Below are positions 36,311 through 44,505 of a DNA stretch of 56,981 nucleotides, piece by piece. Under the pieces are notes generated by a model. The model ran no database searches and had not been told where the DNA came from. It saw only the letters and a program-made list of their open reading frames with translations. The stretch lies in NCBI GenBank assembly GCA_017558105.1, contig JAFYWI010000003.1, positions 1 to 56,981 on the forward strand, in the 5' to 3' direction. The number at the start of each line of letters is the position of its first letter. Position 1 is the stretch's first letter. Made by a program: the position numbers and the translations under genes. The stretch is from Clostridia bacterium. GTDB taxonomy: Bacteria > Bacillota > Clostridia > Christensenellales > Borkfalkiaceae.

Positions 36311-36934
36311 CTATTTTAACTTAAAATGGTCTTTAACGGCGTCAACTATAATTTCTGCCGTTTCTTCCATACCTAAAAAGCCTGTGTTTAAGTATAGGTC
36401 GTAATTAGTTCTGTCTCCCCACTTTCTATCTGTATAATAGTCGTAGTGGTTTGCACGGTACTTGTCTTTCTTTTTCATTTCTTTTCTTGCATTTGCATCG
36501 CTTAACCCGTAGTTTTTAACTGCGTGTTCTATTCTTTTTTCTATATTAGCGTATAAGAAAACGTTAACAACGTCTTCTCTATCTTCTAAAACGTAATCTG
36601 CACAACGGCCTAAAATAACGCAAGATTCTTCTGCTAAATCTCTAATAACTTCGCAAGTAGTTAAATAAACCTTATCTGCCAAAGAAACGTGTAATTGAAC
36701 AACGTCGCCTTCCATATAATAGCCACCAGATGCTAGGTTGTGAAAGAACTTGTTTTTAACCTTTTGTTCTTCTTCACGAACGCAAGTTTTAGAAAGCCCC
36801 GTTTTTTTAGCGGTTAATTCAATAATTTCATCGTCGTAGAAAGGAATACCAAGTTTTTCGGCAACTAATTTACCAACAATTCTGCCACCACAACCATATT
36901 CTCTGCTAATAGTAATAATAATTCTTTTATCCAT
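36311..36934 (-). CDS. Cytidylate kinase-like family protein
   Basis: GGGGGAAA 5 nt upstream sets the ATG at 36934 (207 aa). The N-terminus ITISREYGCGGRIVGKLVAEKLG is the modified P-loop of the cytidylate-kinase-like (AAA_26) family, with FYDDEII and CVILGRCADYVL following and a C-terminal DRKWGDRTNYDLYLNT. Family members are common in Clostridia; the substrate is not established and they lack parts of true Cmk. A strong promoter precedes it. Confidence 0.85.
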   Translation of the reverse strand: MDKRIIITISREYGCGGRIVGKLVAEKLGIPFYDDEIIELTAKKTGLSKTCVREEEQKVKNKFFHNLASGGYYMEGDVVQLHVSLADKVYLTTCEVIRDLAEESCVILGRCADYVLEDREDVVNVFLYANIEKRIEHAVKNYGLSDANARKEMKKKDKYRANHYDYYTDRKWGDRTNYDLYLNTGFLGMEETAEIIVDAVKDHFKLK

Positions 36935-36968
36935 AAGTTTTCCCCCTACAATACATATTCTTATAAAT

Positions 36969-36997
36969 ATTTTATAATACGAAAAATTCTTTGTCAA
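36969..36997 (-). promoter_or_regulatory. Sigma-A promoter of the cytidylate-kinase-like gene
   Basis: Minus-strand TTGACA (36992-36997), a 17-bp spacer and TAAAAT (36969-36974). Confidence 0.75.
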
Positions 36998-37076
36998 TAT
37001 ACTTTTAAAAATTCAAATTAGGTATGAAAAAATTTTTTTTGGTAATAACCTAAAAAAAATATGAGGAGAATTTTTT

Positions 37077-38324
37077 ATGAACCCATTTAAAGAACTGCCA
37101 AAAACAGATAGAATAGTATATCCTTCTTGGCAAAATTTAGCATTAAAACCATACGATAAAAGAACAACTAGCCCTTACACCAAAACTAGAATTATTTTAA
37201 TGAACGGCACGGAATTTGAAAGCAACAGTTTTTTACACCACCTTTCTCGCCATTGCTTAAACAACGATATTAGAAGAAAGGTTGCCGAAGTTAGAAGGCA
37301 AGAACAATTCCAACAAAAGCGCATTGCTTCGTTAAAGCCTATTAACGAAAGCATTTTAGAAACGACAATCGCCTACGAACAACTTGCCGTAGATTTAACT
37401 GTGAATTTAGCCGAAACGGAAGTAAACCCTTTTGTTAAAGCGCAGTTAGATTTTGCCCTTTTAGAAGACTTCGACCACCTTTATAGGTATTCTAACCTAT
37501 TAGATATGGAACAAGGCTTAAAAGGTGCAAATTTGGTTGGAGAATATACGGAAATTTTCCCAGGACGTCCAACCATAAGCGAACATCGCCACCCCTACGA
37601 CGATATTAGGTTTTATATTAACGATTGGCAAGATGCCCTAATTACTAGGCTACACGTTGGCATTATAACGGCAGCAGAACAACAAACAATGAACTTTTAT
37701 ATGAACGTTGCTAACCTTCACCCAACAGAACTAGGCAGAAAACTATTTACCGAAATTGGTATGATAGAAGAACAACACGTTTCTGGCTACGGCTCTTTAA
37801 TGGACCCATCTTGCACCTATTTAGAAAGTTGGGTTATGCACGAATATATAGAGTGCTATTTATATTATTCTTGCTATCAAGACGAAAGCGACGAAAGAAT
37901 TAAAAAACTATGGCTAACCCACTTTGAAGAAGAATTAACCCACTTAAAAATTGCTTGCGAAACGTTAGAAAAATATGAAGGCAGAGACAGAGAGCAACTT
38001 TTCTTAGGTGGTGCAGACTTCCCTACCTTAGTTAAACTAAAAAGTAATAAAGAATATATTAGAAAGGCTATGGGCACGGTTAGAAACACAGGCGCAAAAG
38101 AACTTATTGTAGATATTAACGACCTTTCTAAAGGGGCAGAATTTTTTAAATATCAAAAACAAGTAAATTCTTCTACAAAACAAGTGGCTACGCATATGGT
38201 TATAGATAAATATATTGCTAAACACGGCGAAGACTATAGGTACGAAACCCACCCTAACCCAGAAAAAGCTTTAAGAGATAGAAGTGTAGATAACACCGAA
38301 CTCGGCAGAAAACAAGGGGCGTAA
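37077..38324 (+). CDS. Ferritin-like (di-iron type) protein of unknown function
   Basis: The 415-aa all-helical protein has four putative metal-ligand helices: E95/E101 in ETTIAYEQLA, an EDFDH near 130-134, E231-x-x-H234 in IEEQH, and H255-E256 followed by EEELTH at 284-289. Paired E-x-x-H motifs with carboxylates on alternate helices are the ferritin/rubrerythrin-superfamily pattern. The N-terminal 80 residues and C-terminal 100 residues have no recognised domain. It could bind iron or act as an oxidase; neither is shown. GAGGAGAA precedes the ATG. It is a single-gene unit with its own terminator. Confidence 0.65.
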   Translation: MNPFKELPKTDRIVYPSWQNLALKPYDKRTTSPYTKTRIILMNGTEFESNSFLHHLSRHCLNNDIRRKVAEVRRQEQFQQKRIASLKPINESILETTIAYEQLAVDLTVNLAETEVNPFVKAQLDFALLEDFDHLYRYSNLLDMEQGLKGANLVGEYTEIFPGRPTISEHRHPYDDIRFYINDWQDALITRLHVGIITAAEQQTMNFYMNVANLHPTELGRKLFTEIGMIEEQHVSGYGSLMDPSCTYLESWVMHEYIECYLYYSCYQDESDERIKKLWLTHFEEELTHLKIACETLEKYEGRDREQLFLGGADFPTLVKLKSNKEYIRKAMGTVRNTGAKELIVDINDLSKGAEFFKYQKQVNSSTKQVATHMVIDKYIAKHGEDYRYETHPNPEKALRDRSVDNTELGRKQGA

Positions 38325-38347
38325 AGAAAAATATTGCAAAAATAAAA

Positions 38348-38384
38348 CCACGGGTTTAATTTTAATGTGAACCCGTGGCTTTTA
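38348..38384. terminator. Bidirectional terminator between ferritin-like and XRE genes
   Basis: A 9-bp CCACGGGTT/AACCCGTGG stem has CTTTTAATTT on the plus side and TTTTATTTTTG on the minus side, serving both convergent genes. Confidence 0.8.
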
Positions 38385-38395
38385 ATTTATAAATT

Positions 38396-38629
38396 TTATT
38401 CTTCAAAATCGTTAAAATAGTCTTTATCAAAAAATTCAGATAAAGTTATTCCTACGCCTTGACAAAAGGCTTTTATAGTAGATACCTTAGAGCATTTCGT
38501 TCTACCTTTAATTAAATCGTATATAGCAGACGGCGATTTTCCACCACTTAAGGTTGCTCCGCAAACGTTTACGTTTTTATCTTTACAAATTTCTTCAATT
38601 CTTTTTACGATTGCATCATTTATATTCAT
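38396..38629 (-). CDS. Small XRE-family (Cro/C1-type) regulator
   Basis: The 77-aa protein is one HTH domain: IVKRIEEICKDKNVN, a turn region ATLSGGKSPSAIYDLIKGR (about residues 25-42) and TIKAFCQGVGITLSEFF. This is the phage-repressor-type HTH found in chromosomal and mobile-element regulators. AAGGTG precedes the ATG. The upstream region carries several CGTGGA/TCCACG dyads around divergent promoters, so autoregulation is likely. Its target beyond itself is not obvious. Confidence 0.85.
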   Translation of the reverse strand: MNINDAIVKRIEEICKDKNVNVCGATLSGGKSPSAIYDLIKGRTKCSKVSTIKAFCQGVGITLSEFFDKDYFNDFEE

Positions 38630-38637
38630 TTAATCAC

Positions 38638-38765
38638 CTTCGTGGATTTCCTTATCGTTACTCCACGAAAATATTATATAAACTATAAAAAACATTAACT
38701 CGTGGAGTTCCACGAATTTGACTTTTTCGTTTATTTTTTGTATACTTTTTACGGAATTCCACGAA
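38638..38765. promoter_or_regulatory. Operator array (TTCGTGGA/TCCACGAA half-sites) at the XRE gene
   Basis: A palindrome CGTGGA-GT-TCCACG lies at 38701-38714. A second pair of half-sites spans 38638-38670 with a 15-bp gap, and one full half-site with a degenerate partner lies at 38752-38765. They flank a weak minus-strand promoter for the XRE gene (TATAAT at 38673-38678) and a strong plus-strand promoter, the layout of a repressor-controlled switch. Confidence 0.65.
38718..38746 (+). promoter_or_regulatory. Plus-strand promoter inside the XRE operator array
   Basis: TTGACT (38718-38723), a 17-bp spacer and TATACT (38741-38746). The central operator dyad ends 4 bp before the -35 and the third site lies at the predicted start. 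It reads into the 3' end of the lipoprotein gene, antisense to it. Confidence 0.65.
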
Positions 38766-38777
38766 TAAGGGTGCGTT

Positions 38778-38822
38778 ATGAAAGTTTGTTTTACATTAGA
38801 CTTTATACCAATAATAAAATGA
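38778..38822 (+). CDS. Possible 14-residue peptide, antisense to the lipoprotein gene end
   Basis: A short frame (MKVCFTLDFIPIIK) follows AAGGGTG by 4 nt and is the first start codon on the transcript from the promoter at 38718. It overlaps the last codons of the lipoprotein gene on the other strand. Its length gives no statistical support; it could equally be part of a non-coding antisense RNA. Confidence 0.25.
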   Translation: MKVCFTLDFIPIIK

Positions 38823-39587
38823 ATTTCTAAGCGCACCAGCGTTGTTTAATGGGTTTTCCACATCTACAAAAGCACCACCTGTTTTATTGTTCCAATCTGT
38901 TTCATTGGTTGTTTTTCGCCATATAGACATTGGGTCAATGTGCACTTGCGTTAAAGCATAACAATTTATAAAAGCATAAACACCTATTTTTGTTACACTC
39001 TTAGGAATTTCTATACTCTGTAACGCGCTACAACCACTAAAAGCATAACTTCCAATGCTTAATACACTATTTGGGATTTCTATATTTTTTATGTAGGCAC
39101 AATTATTAAAAGCATAATCACTAATCTCTGTTTCACTATCTCCAAGTATAATTGTCTTTAATGCACTTGGTACATAATCACCATTATGATAATGAGTATC
39201 TGCACCAAAAATATAACCTAAATAGTCTTTAGTGGCATCTTCTTTACTTCCACCTATAAAAGGAATAGCCATACTTTTTATATAATAGCAATTTTCAAAT
39301 GCCCCTTTTCCAACATTTATAACACTATTTGGTATAGTTATACTAGTTATTTCTAAGTCCTTAAATGCTCCTTCTCTTATGGTTTTAACGGGCTTGTTTT
39401 TGAAATTTTGTGCAATGATTACATCAGTTGTTTCACCTTCATATCCAACAACCTCTGCATAACTTTCATCACTAGATAGTTTATAAATCACCCCAACAGT
39501 TGAATTATCATTAGCACCACAACCAACCAACCCAATAGTACAAAACAATAAAATTAAACTAAAAAGAAAAGATAATAGTTTTTTCAT
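38796..39587 (-). CDS. BspA-like leucine-rich-repeat lipoprotein
   Basis: The 263-aa protein starts with a lipoprotein signal (MKKLLSFLFSLILLF, lipobox LVGC with Cys at residue 23), then LRR_5 repeats of the BspA type: GAFKDLEITSITIPNSVINV, AFNNCAYIKNIEIPNSVLSI and AFSGCSALQSIEIPKSVTKI (about residues 75-220). Such proteins are anchored outside the membrane and often bind host or surface ligands. It has a 218-nt structured leader with a terminator just before its GGAGG site, so expression is probably attenuated. Confidence 0.85.
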   Translation of the reverse strand: MKKLLSFLFSLILLFCTIGLVGCGANDNSTVGVIYKLSSDESYAEVVGYEGETTDVIIAQNFKNKPVKTIREGAFKDLEITSITIPNSVINVGKGAFENCYYIKSMAIPFIGGSKEDATKDYLGYIFGADTHYHNGDYVPSALKTIILGDSETEISDYAFNNCAYIKNIEIPNSVLSIGSYAFSGCSALQSIEIPKSVTKIGVYAFINCYALTQVHIDPMSIWRKTTNETDWNNKTGGAFVDVENPLNNAGALRNSFYYWYKV

Positions 39588-39805
39588 AAAAAAACCTCCG
39601 TAAAATAAAAAAGTGCGCCTACCGAAGTAAACGCACTAAAAACGCAAACTCCGTTAGTCGCCAAACTAATCTTAAATAGAAAAAGAACGTGCTTTTGCTT
39701 ACCTTAAGTGGAATTTGCATTTTTATCAAATTCAATAAAGGTAAACAAAATTTAGTGCTTAAAAAATAAAAAAGCCCTTGTTTCTATTATTTAATTAGTT
39801 TGGCA
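39588..39805 (-). promoter_or_regulatory. Structured 5' leader with pseudoknot and terminator (attenuator/riboswitch candidate)
   Basis: In transcript order, segment A (39746-39738) pairs with A' (39705-39697, 9 bp with one G-U) and segment B (39719-39710) pairs with B' (39652-39644). The order A-B-A'-B' is an H-type pseudoknot. A small hairpin (39669-39654) lies between. B' is followed at once by a terminator: AGTGCG/CGCACT stem with a TTCG loop (39612-39637) and TTTTTTATTTT. The GGAGG ribosome site comes right after. I could not match it to a riboswitch class I know. The rest of the gap (39841-39904) holds the VTT gene terminator. Confidence 0.55.
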
Positions 39806-39811
39806 ATTAAA

Positions 39812-39840
39812 AGTATAGCACCAATAAAAACTTTTAGCAA
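39812..39840 (-). promoter_or_regulatory. Promoter of the lipoprotein gene (extended -10)
   Basis: Minus-strand TTGCTA (39835-39840), a 17-bp spacer and TATACT (39812-39817) preceded by TGC. Confidence 0.7.
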
Positions 39841-39851
39841 GTAATTTAAAT

Positions 39852-39876
39852 AAAAACCCTACTTATAAATAAGTAG
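39852..39876 (-). terminator. Terminator after the VTT-domain gene
   Basis: A 7-bp CTACTTA/TAAGTAG stem is followed on the minus strand by GGTTTTTATTT. Confidence 0.7.
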
Positions 39877-39904
39877 AGTTAACTTTTTTTACTTTTTTAT
39901 TGTA

Positions 39905-40777
39905 TTATTTTGTTCTTTTACTAAACTTTTTAGTTAAAAAGGCATCTATTTTTTGTTGGTTTCTAAAATATAGCACGCAAGCAGAAATAAATACTGCAAA
40001 AATTACGCCCCATACTATTAAACCCCAGCCGTAAAACGGAATAATATCTCCCGTGCCGAAAAAACACACGAAGGCTATATATATTGGCCTAACTATAAGC
40101 ATAACTATTATAAAAAACTTATAGGTCATATTAGAAAGCCCTGCCACCATGCACAAAATATCATCTGGAAAAAAGGGCAGAATTTGCATTACTATAAATG
40201 GAATTTTGCCTTTTTCGTTAAGCAATGTAGAATATTTTTTCATATCTTCTTCGCCAATGCACCAACTAACTGCTTTTTGCCCAAAAAATCTACCTATAAA
40301 AAAGGCAATTACACTACCCACAACCGTTGCAATATAGCATACTACAAAGGTTATTAACGGCCCGTAAATTGCAGTTACGGCAAGCAAAAATATAAACCCC
40401 GGTATTGGCAAAATTACCACCATTAGTAACTGCAAAATAAAGGTAACTGCTATTCCTAACCCACCACTATTTAATATTAGGCTTTTAATGTATTCTATAT
40501 CGTTTAGGCTTTCAAACACCCCGCATACGTTTAATATAAAGAAAAACACCACTACTATAAAAGTGGTTAAATTAAACAGAAAAAAACTTTTTGCCCATTT
40601 ATATTTGCACTCAAAAATAAAAACGAAAGTGCCTAACCCAAACAGCCCTATACAAAAATAGGCTAAAACTTTTAAATACCACTCTAAATTTCTTAATAGA
40701 AAGGTAGTGCCTATAAGCATTATGCTCATTATAACGGCGTTGATTATTATTATTGCAACTTCTTCACCTTTTTTCAC
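39905..40777 (-). CDS. VTT-domain (DedA/TVP38) membrane protein
   Basis: The 290-aa protein has three or four N-terminal membrane segments (residues 8-110), then a VTT domain (about 118-260) with the re-entrant LPIPGFIFLLAVTAIYGP and the conserved GRFFGQKA and LPFFPDDILCMVAGLSNM. Such proteins are lipid scramblases or flippases affecting envelope phospholipids. It starts with GTG, 4 nt after AAGGAAG, 2 bp after pgsA, a phospholipid-synthesis gene, which fits a lipid role. Confidence 0.82.
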   Translation of the reverse strand: MKKGEEVAIIIINAVIMSIMLIGTTFLLRNLEWYLKVLAYFCIGLFGLGTFVFIFECKYKWAKSFFLFNLTTFIVVVFFFILNVCGVFESLNDIEYIKSLILNSGGLGIAVTFILQLLMVVILPIPGFIFLLAVTAIYGPLITFVVCYIATVVGSVIAFFIGRFFGQKAVSWCIGEEDMKKYSTLLNEKGKIPFIVMQILPFFPDDILCMVAGLSNMTYKFFIIVMLIVRPIYIAFVCFFGTGDIIPFYGWGLIVWGVIFAVFISACVLYFRNQQKIDAFLTKKFSKRTK

Positions 40778-40779
40778 TT

Positions 40780-41331
40780 TTACTTCCTTGCAACTTTAAT
40801 TTTTTTAGCATTATAAATAGTATATAAAACTAAAGATAAAATTAAAACCGACAAACAACTATAAAATAACGCAAGGGTTAAACTAAAACTAATTTCCCTA
40901 TACGCTACTAAAATTATTACCGTTAAATACAATACGAAAGTAGAAAGTTTGCCATACCATTTAGCACTATAAGTAGTACCCGTGTATTTTACGATTAACA
41001 ACCCTTCTAAACACATTATTATTTCTTTTACAACGAACACGCTAAAAAGTATTAACACTAAACTATTTTTTAAACTTAAACAAAGCAAAATAGTAAAAAG
41101 GGTTAATTTATCGGCAACGGGGTCTAACGCCTTACCTATTTCGCTAACCATATTAAAGCGCCTTGCTATATACCCGTCTATAATATCGGTAAAGGCAGAA
41201 CATATTATTAATATTGCGCTTAAATAATATTTGCCTTGCAAAAAAACCCAAACTATAAAAGGTATTAAAATAATTCTTAATAAAGATAAGCAGTTTGGTA
41301 TTGTAAAAGTTTTTTTGTAATATTTGTTCAT
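40780..41331 (-). CDS. pgsA: CDP-alcohol phosphatidyltransferase (PgsA-like)
   Basis: The 183-aa membrane protein has the full CDP-alcohol motif: D49-x2-D52-G53-x2-A56-R57-x8-G66-x3-D70-x3-D74, inside five to six membrane segments. Length and N-terminus (IPNCLSLLRIILIPFIVW) match phosphatidylglycerophosphate synthase, which makes PGP from CDP-diacylglycerol and glycerol 3-phosphate. Cardiolipin synthases of this fold are an alternative. The downstream VTT gene is 2 bp away. Confidence 0.85.
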   Translation of the reverse strand: MNKYYKKTFTIPNCLSLLRIILIPFIVWVFLQGKYYLSAILIICSAFTDIIDGYIARRFNMVSEIGKALDPVADKLTLFTILLCLSLKNSLVLILFSVFVVKEIIMCLEGLLIVKYTGTTYSAKWYGKLSTFVLYLTVIILVAYREISFSLTLALFYSCLSVLILSLVLYTIYNAKKIKVARK

Positions 41332-41414
41332 ATTTTGTTTTCCCGTTAAAACGTTAATTAAAAATAGTATGTTAATTTTATTTTTTATTTATACTTTATT
41401 TTTGCCTAAACTTG

Positions 41415-41423
41415 TGCTAAAAT
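41415..41423 (+). promoter_or_regulatory. Extended -10 promoter of the dNTPase gene
   Basis: TGC-TAAAAT with no good -35. The 13-bp context TTGTGCTAAAATA (41412-41424) recurs exactly at 52418-52430 before the propeller gene. Confidence 0.55.
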
Positions 41424-41440
41424 ACTATTAAGGAGTTATT

Positions 41441-42637
41441 ATGGCTAAATACGATAGTTTAAGTAAAAATATTACCTTTCAAATTAAAGAAGATAGGGCT
41501 AATTCTAAAGCCAACCCTTTTGCTTTTACCGACGAGTTTGCCGTTAGAAGAAAAGTTAACCCTCACGATTCGGGCGACCTTTTGCGTTCTAATTTTATTA
41601 GAGATATAGACAAAATTTTAAACTGCCCTTACTACAATAGGTATTCAGATAAAACGCAAGTTTTTTCTTTTTATAAAAACGACGATATTACTAGGCGTGG
41701 TTTGCACGTTCAGTTAGTTTCAAGAATAGCAAGAACCATTGGCAAAGCATTAAACCTTAATTTAGAATTAATAGAAGCCATTGCTTTGGGGCACGATTTA
41801 GGTCACACACCTTTCGGCCACGCGGGTGAAAGATTTTTAGATGAAATTTATTTTTCTAAAACCAACCGAAGATTTGCACACAACTTACAATCGGTTAGGG
41901 TGTTAGATAAAATTTTTCCGTTAAACGTAACCTTACAAACGTTAGACGGAATTGCTGGCCATAACGGCGAAATAGAAATGGAAGTTTATAAACCTAACGA
42001 TATTTCATCTTTTGAAGAACTTGATTTGGCTATTGAAAACTGCTATATTAACGGCGAAAATTTAACTAAACTTTCTCCTTCTACCCTAGAGGGTTTAGTT
42101 GTTAGGGTTGCCGATATTATTGCCTATTTAGGAAAAGACAGGCAAGACGGCACTAAGGCAAAAGTATTTAACGAAAATAATTTTTATAGTGGAATTATTG
42201 GTAGCATAAACGCAGAAATGGTTAATAATCTTTCGGTAAACGTAGTAGAAAATAGTTATGGCAAAAATTATATTAAGTTCAATAAAGAATACTTTTTAGC
42301 CCTTCAACAAGCCAAAAAAGATAATTATCAAAACCTTTATAACAACGAAAAAACGCAAAATATGGTTAAAGTTGTTAAGCCAATGATGAATAAATTATAT
42401 GAAAAACTTTTAGAAGATTTATTAACTAAAAACTTAACTTCGCCAATATTTACTCACCATATAAATTACCTAAACAAGCCTTACTACAAACGCGAAAAAC
42501 CTTATTTAGAACAAGAACCTAACCAAATTGTAGTGGATTTTATTGCTAGTATGACAGACGATTATTTTATAGAAATTTTTTCTTACCTATTCCCTAAAGA
42601 TAGTTTAACCGTAGAATATAAAGGGTATTTTAAGTAA
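41441..42637 (+). CDS. dgt: dGTPase-like deoxynucleoside triphosphate triphosphohydrolase
   Basis: The 398-aa HD-domain protein has H89 in GLHVQLVSRIAR, the HD pair H118-D119 and H122 in ALGHDLGHTPFGHAGE, and a later VRVADIIAYLGKD that completes the metal site. The family removes triphosphate from dGTP or other dNTPs, controlling nucleotide pools and in some hosts restricting phage replication. AAGGAG precedes the ATG. It converges on the phage-derived module and is separated from it by a bidirectional terminator. Confidence 0.88.
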   Translation: MAKYDSLSKNITFQIKEDRANSKANPFAFTDEFAVRRKVNPHDSGDLLRSNFIRDIDKILNCPYYNRYSDKTQVFSFYKNDDITRRGLHVQLVSRIARTIGKALNLNLELIEAIALGHDLGHTPFGHAGERFLDEIYFSKTNRRFAHNLQSVRVLDKIFPLNVTLQTLDGIAGHNGEIEMEVYKPNDISSFEELDLAIENCYINGENLTKLSPSTLEGLVVRVADIIAYLGKDRQDGTKAKVFNENNFYSGIIGSINAEMVNNLSVNVVENSYGKNYIKFNKEYFLALQQAKKDNYQNLYNNEKTQNMVKVVKPMMNKLYEKLLEDLLTKNLTSPIFTHHINYLNKPYYKREKPYLEQEPNQIVVDFIASMTDDYFIEIFSYLFPKDSLTVEYKGYFK

Positions 42638-42641
42638 AAAG

Positions 42642-42669
42642 AAAAAGCCTGCTTTTGCAGGCTTTTTTT
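42642..42669. terminator. Bidirectional terminator between dgt and the capsid module
   Basis: A 6-bp GCCTGC/GCAGGC stem with a TTTT loop is extended by A/T pairs, with seven T on the plus side and TTTTTC on the minus side. Confidence 0.85.
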
Positions 42670-43573
42670 AAACTCCTTCAACGTTTAATTGGCTTTTATA
42701 AGCATAAACTATATATTCGTAAAACTCATCTAAATAAACTGTTAGTTGAACTTCGTTTTTAATGTCGTTATATGCTTCTTTTGGAGTAAATAAATTGTAA
42801 TATGCCGTTACGCAGTTTACAACCTTTGCATAGTAGCCAAGTTCAACTAAATCGTCGTGAGGGACAGGTTGACTTCTAATTTCTAAATACTTTACTTTTA
42901 ATGTTAAAGTGGTTTTTAAGTTATTACTTTCTGCCCTTTGTATTTTTTCGTTAATATCGTTATTATATTTAAAAACTTCTCTTTCAAGTTTACTTTGTTC
43001 TTCTTTTAGTTGTTGTACTTTTGCTAAGATTTGACCTTGATGCACGGAAGAGAAATATTCATCTATATTATTTAGTTCTTCTTCTACAATTTCTAATTCT
43101 GCCAAAATTTCTTTTTTATCGTCCATACACTTACTTGCATATTCTAAAATTTTAGCGTTTTTGCTTTCTTCTAATTGCAAAATTTCTTTTAGAATTAAAT
43201 TAGAATCTATTAACCCGTTGTTTATTCCTTTTGCTCTTAACGTCTTTTTGCTTTTAGCATATGTTTCTTCGGTAGTTGCTGTAAATTCAATAATGTTTTT
43301 TTCAATAGTTTCTTGTTTTTTTAACAAGGCGCTTTTTTTATTTAATAAACTTGCCTTTCTTTCTGCCTTATCTTTTTCTTGCTCCCCTAATAACAACGTG
43401 GTTGCTTTTTCTTTAATTTCTTCATCGGTTAACGGAACGAATTGCATAGTTTGTATATTTAGGGTTGGTAGTTCTGGTTCTTCAAAAGGCTCTCTGTTTA
43501 TTCTGTAATACATAAACAAGTCTTTTAAAATATCGTACATTTCTTTTTTAGTGGTTGGATTTGTAAATTGCAT
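42668..43573 (-). CDS. Coiled-coil phage structural protein (possible tail needle/plug)
   Basis: The 301-aa protein has long heptad-rich helices at about residues 55-100 and 120-225 (KKSALLKKQETIEKNIIE, LQLEESKNAKILEYA, EILAELEIVEEEL), with an aromatic C-terminal region (YNLFTPKEAYNDI). No family is recognised. It is the last gene of the capsid module, after connector and propeller-like genes. In P22 this place is taken by gp26, a trimeric coiled-coil needle that plugs the portal, so that role is a positional guess. GGAGAA precedes the ATG. Confidence 0.55.
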   Translation of the reverse strand: MQFTNPTTKKEMYDILKDLFMYYRINREPFEEPELPTLNIQTMQFVPLTDEEIKEKATTLLLGEQEKDKAERKASLLNKKSALLKKQETIEKNIIEFTATTEETYAKSKKTLRAKGINNGLIDSNLILKEILQLEESKNAKILEYASKCMDDKKEILAELEIVEEELNNIDEYFSSVHQGQILAKVQQLKEEQSKLEREVFKYNNDINEKIQRAESNNLKTTLTLKVKYLEIRSQPVPHDDLVELGYYAKVVNCVTAYYNLFTPKEAYNDIKNEVQLTVYLDEFYEYIVYAYKSQLNVEGV

Positions 43574-43584
43574 AATTTTTTCTC

Positions 43585-44505
43585 CTATACTCTGTATTTT
43601 AGTGCAAAATTTTCTATTTCGGCACAGCCGTTAAACAGCACTTTAACCGAAAAGTTTTTGCTTAAAAAATTAAACGACCTTTCACTTTCTATCGGCAAAA
43701 ATTCCAAAGTGTTTTGCGTTGCCTTATCGTAAAAAACAATGGTTAGTTTTTTAGTTGAATTGGCAGTTAAATAAAACAAAGTTTTTACTTTTTCTTCTTC
43801 GTTAAAATCTATATCTAAAATATTAAATTCTCTTTTAAGGTTAATACTGCCGTTTGCATTTTTTAAGGTAAAGGTAGCAATCACAGAATTTTCTTGGTTA
43901 TAAAAATATTGCTTATAACTCATTGAAAAAGAAAAGTAGTTAAAGGTATGCTTTTTTAACTTAGTATCAAATAAAACTAATCCTTTTTTTTCATCGTTTA
44001 CTATTTCGCACGCATAGGTGTTTTCTACCGAAAAAGCAGGGTTTATAAAAGTTATATTTTTACTAAAAGTTATTAACTTTTCTATTTTGTCGTTAGAAAA
44101 TACAAAAAGTTCTTCGCCGTTAGAAAAATACACTTTTTCGTTTAGCCCTAAAATGCTGTTTTTTTCCACTTCGAAATTCAAGTCGCACACTTCGTTAAGG
44201 GTAAAATCTTCCCAACTATCACCTGCCGTTAAAGAAAGAATTTTGCTTTTACAAATAATAATTAGCCTTTCTTTTAACGGAATTAATTTTAGTATTTCTC
44301 CGTGCTTAAAGCCTAAGTTTATAAACCCTAATTGGTCTTTTTTGGTAAACGTTGTTAAATGGTTTAAAATCCCACAAATTTTAACGCTTCTTCCGTCTGA
44401 AACAAAAATTCTGTTTTTGTGAAAAACTATATCTTCACCAACAGGCAACATAGTAGAACCAAAGTTTTTACCCTTAAATACTGCAAAGCCGTTTTCTACC
44501 AACAT
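43585..44505 (-). CDS. C-terminal part of a frameshifted propeller-like tail protein
   Basis: This frame reads as a direct continuation of the upstream 44474-44830 frame: codons before its first ATG (44505) translate to KKPIVLEYYEQGEKTV and join smoothly if one A is removed from the A7 run near 44556-44562. The protein (306 aa) is rich in short beta-strand repeats (KVYFSNGEELFVFSNDKI, RLIIICKSKILSL), suggesting a beta-propeller. No Shine-Dalgarno precedes the ATG, which supports one original gene of about 414 aa. By position it corresponds to the P22 gp10 tail hub. Confidence 0.6.
   Translation of the reverse strand: MLVENGFAVFKGKNFGSTMLPVGEDIVFHKNRIFVSDGRSVKICGILNHLTTFTKKDQLGFINLGFKHGEILKLIPLKERLIIICKSKILSLTAGDSWEDFTLNEVCDLNFEVEKNSILGLNEKVYFSNGEELFVFSNDKIEKLITFSKNITFINPAFSVENTYACEIVNDEKKGLVLFDTKLKKHTFNYFSFSMSYKQYFYNQENSVIATFTLKNANGSINLKREFNILDIDFNEEEKVKTLFYLTANSTKKLTIVFYDKATQNTLEFLPIESERSFNFLSKNFSVKVLFNGCAEIENFALKYRV

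Noticed and set aside
37011-37076. Sigma-F/G-like promoter before the ferritin-like gene (GTATG ... GGTAATAAC)
   Set aside because: The spacing is short and the match partial. A TTAGGT/ACCTAA inverted repeat in the same place explains part of the pattern.
38630-38836. Minus-strand 68-codon frame upstream of the XRE gene
   Set aside because: It runs through the operator array and promoters, has no ribosome site and unnatural composition.
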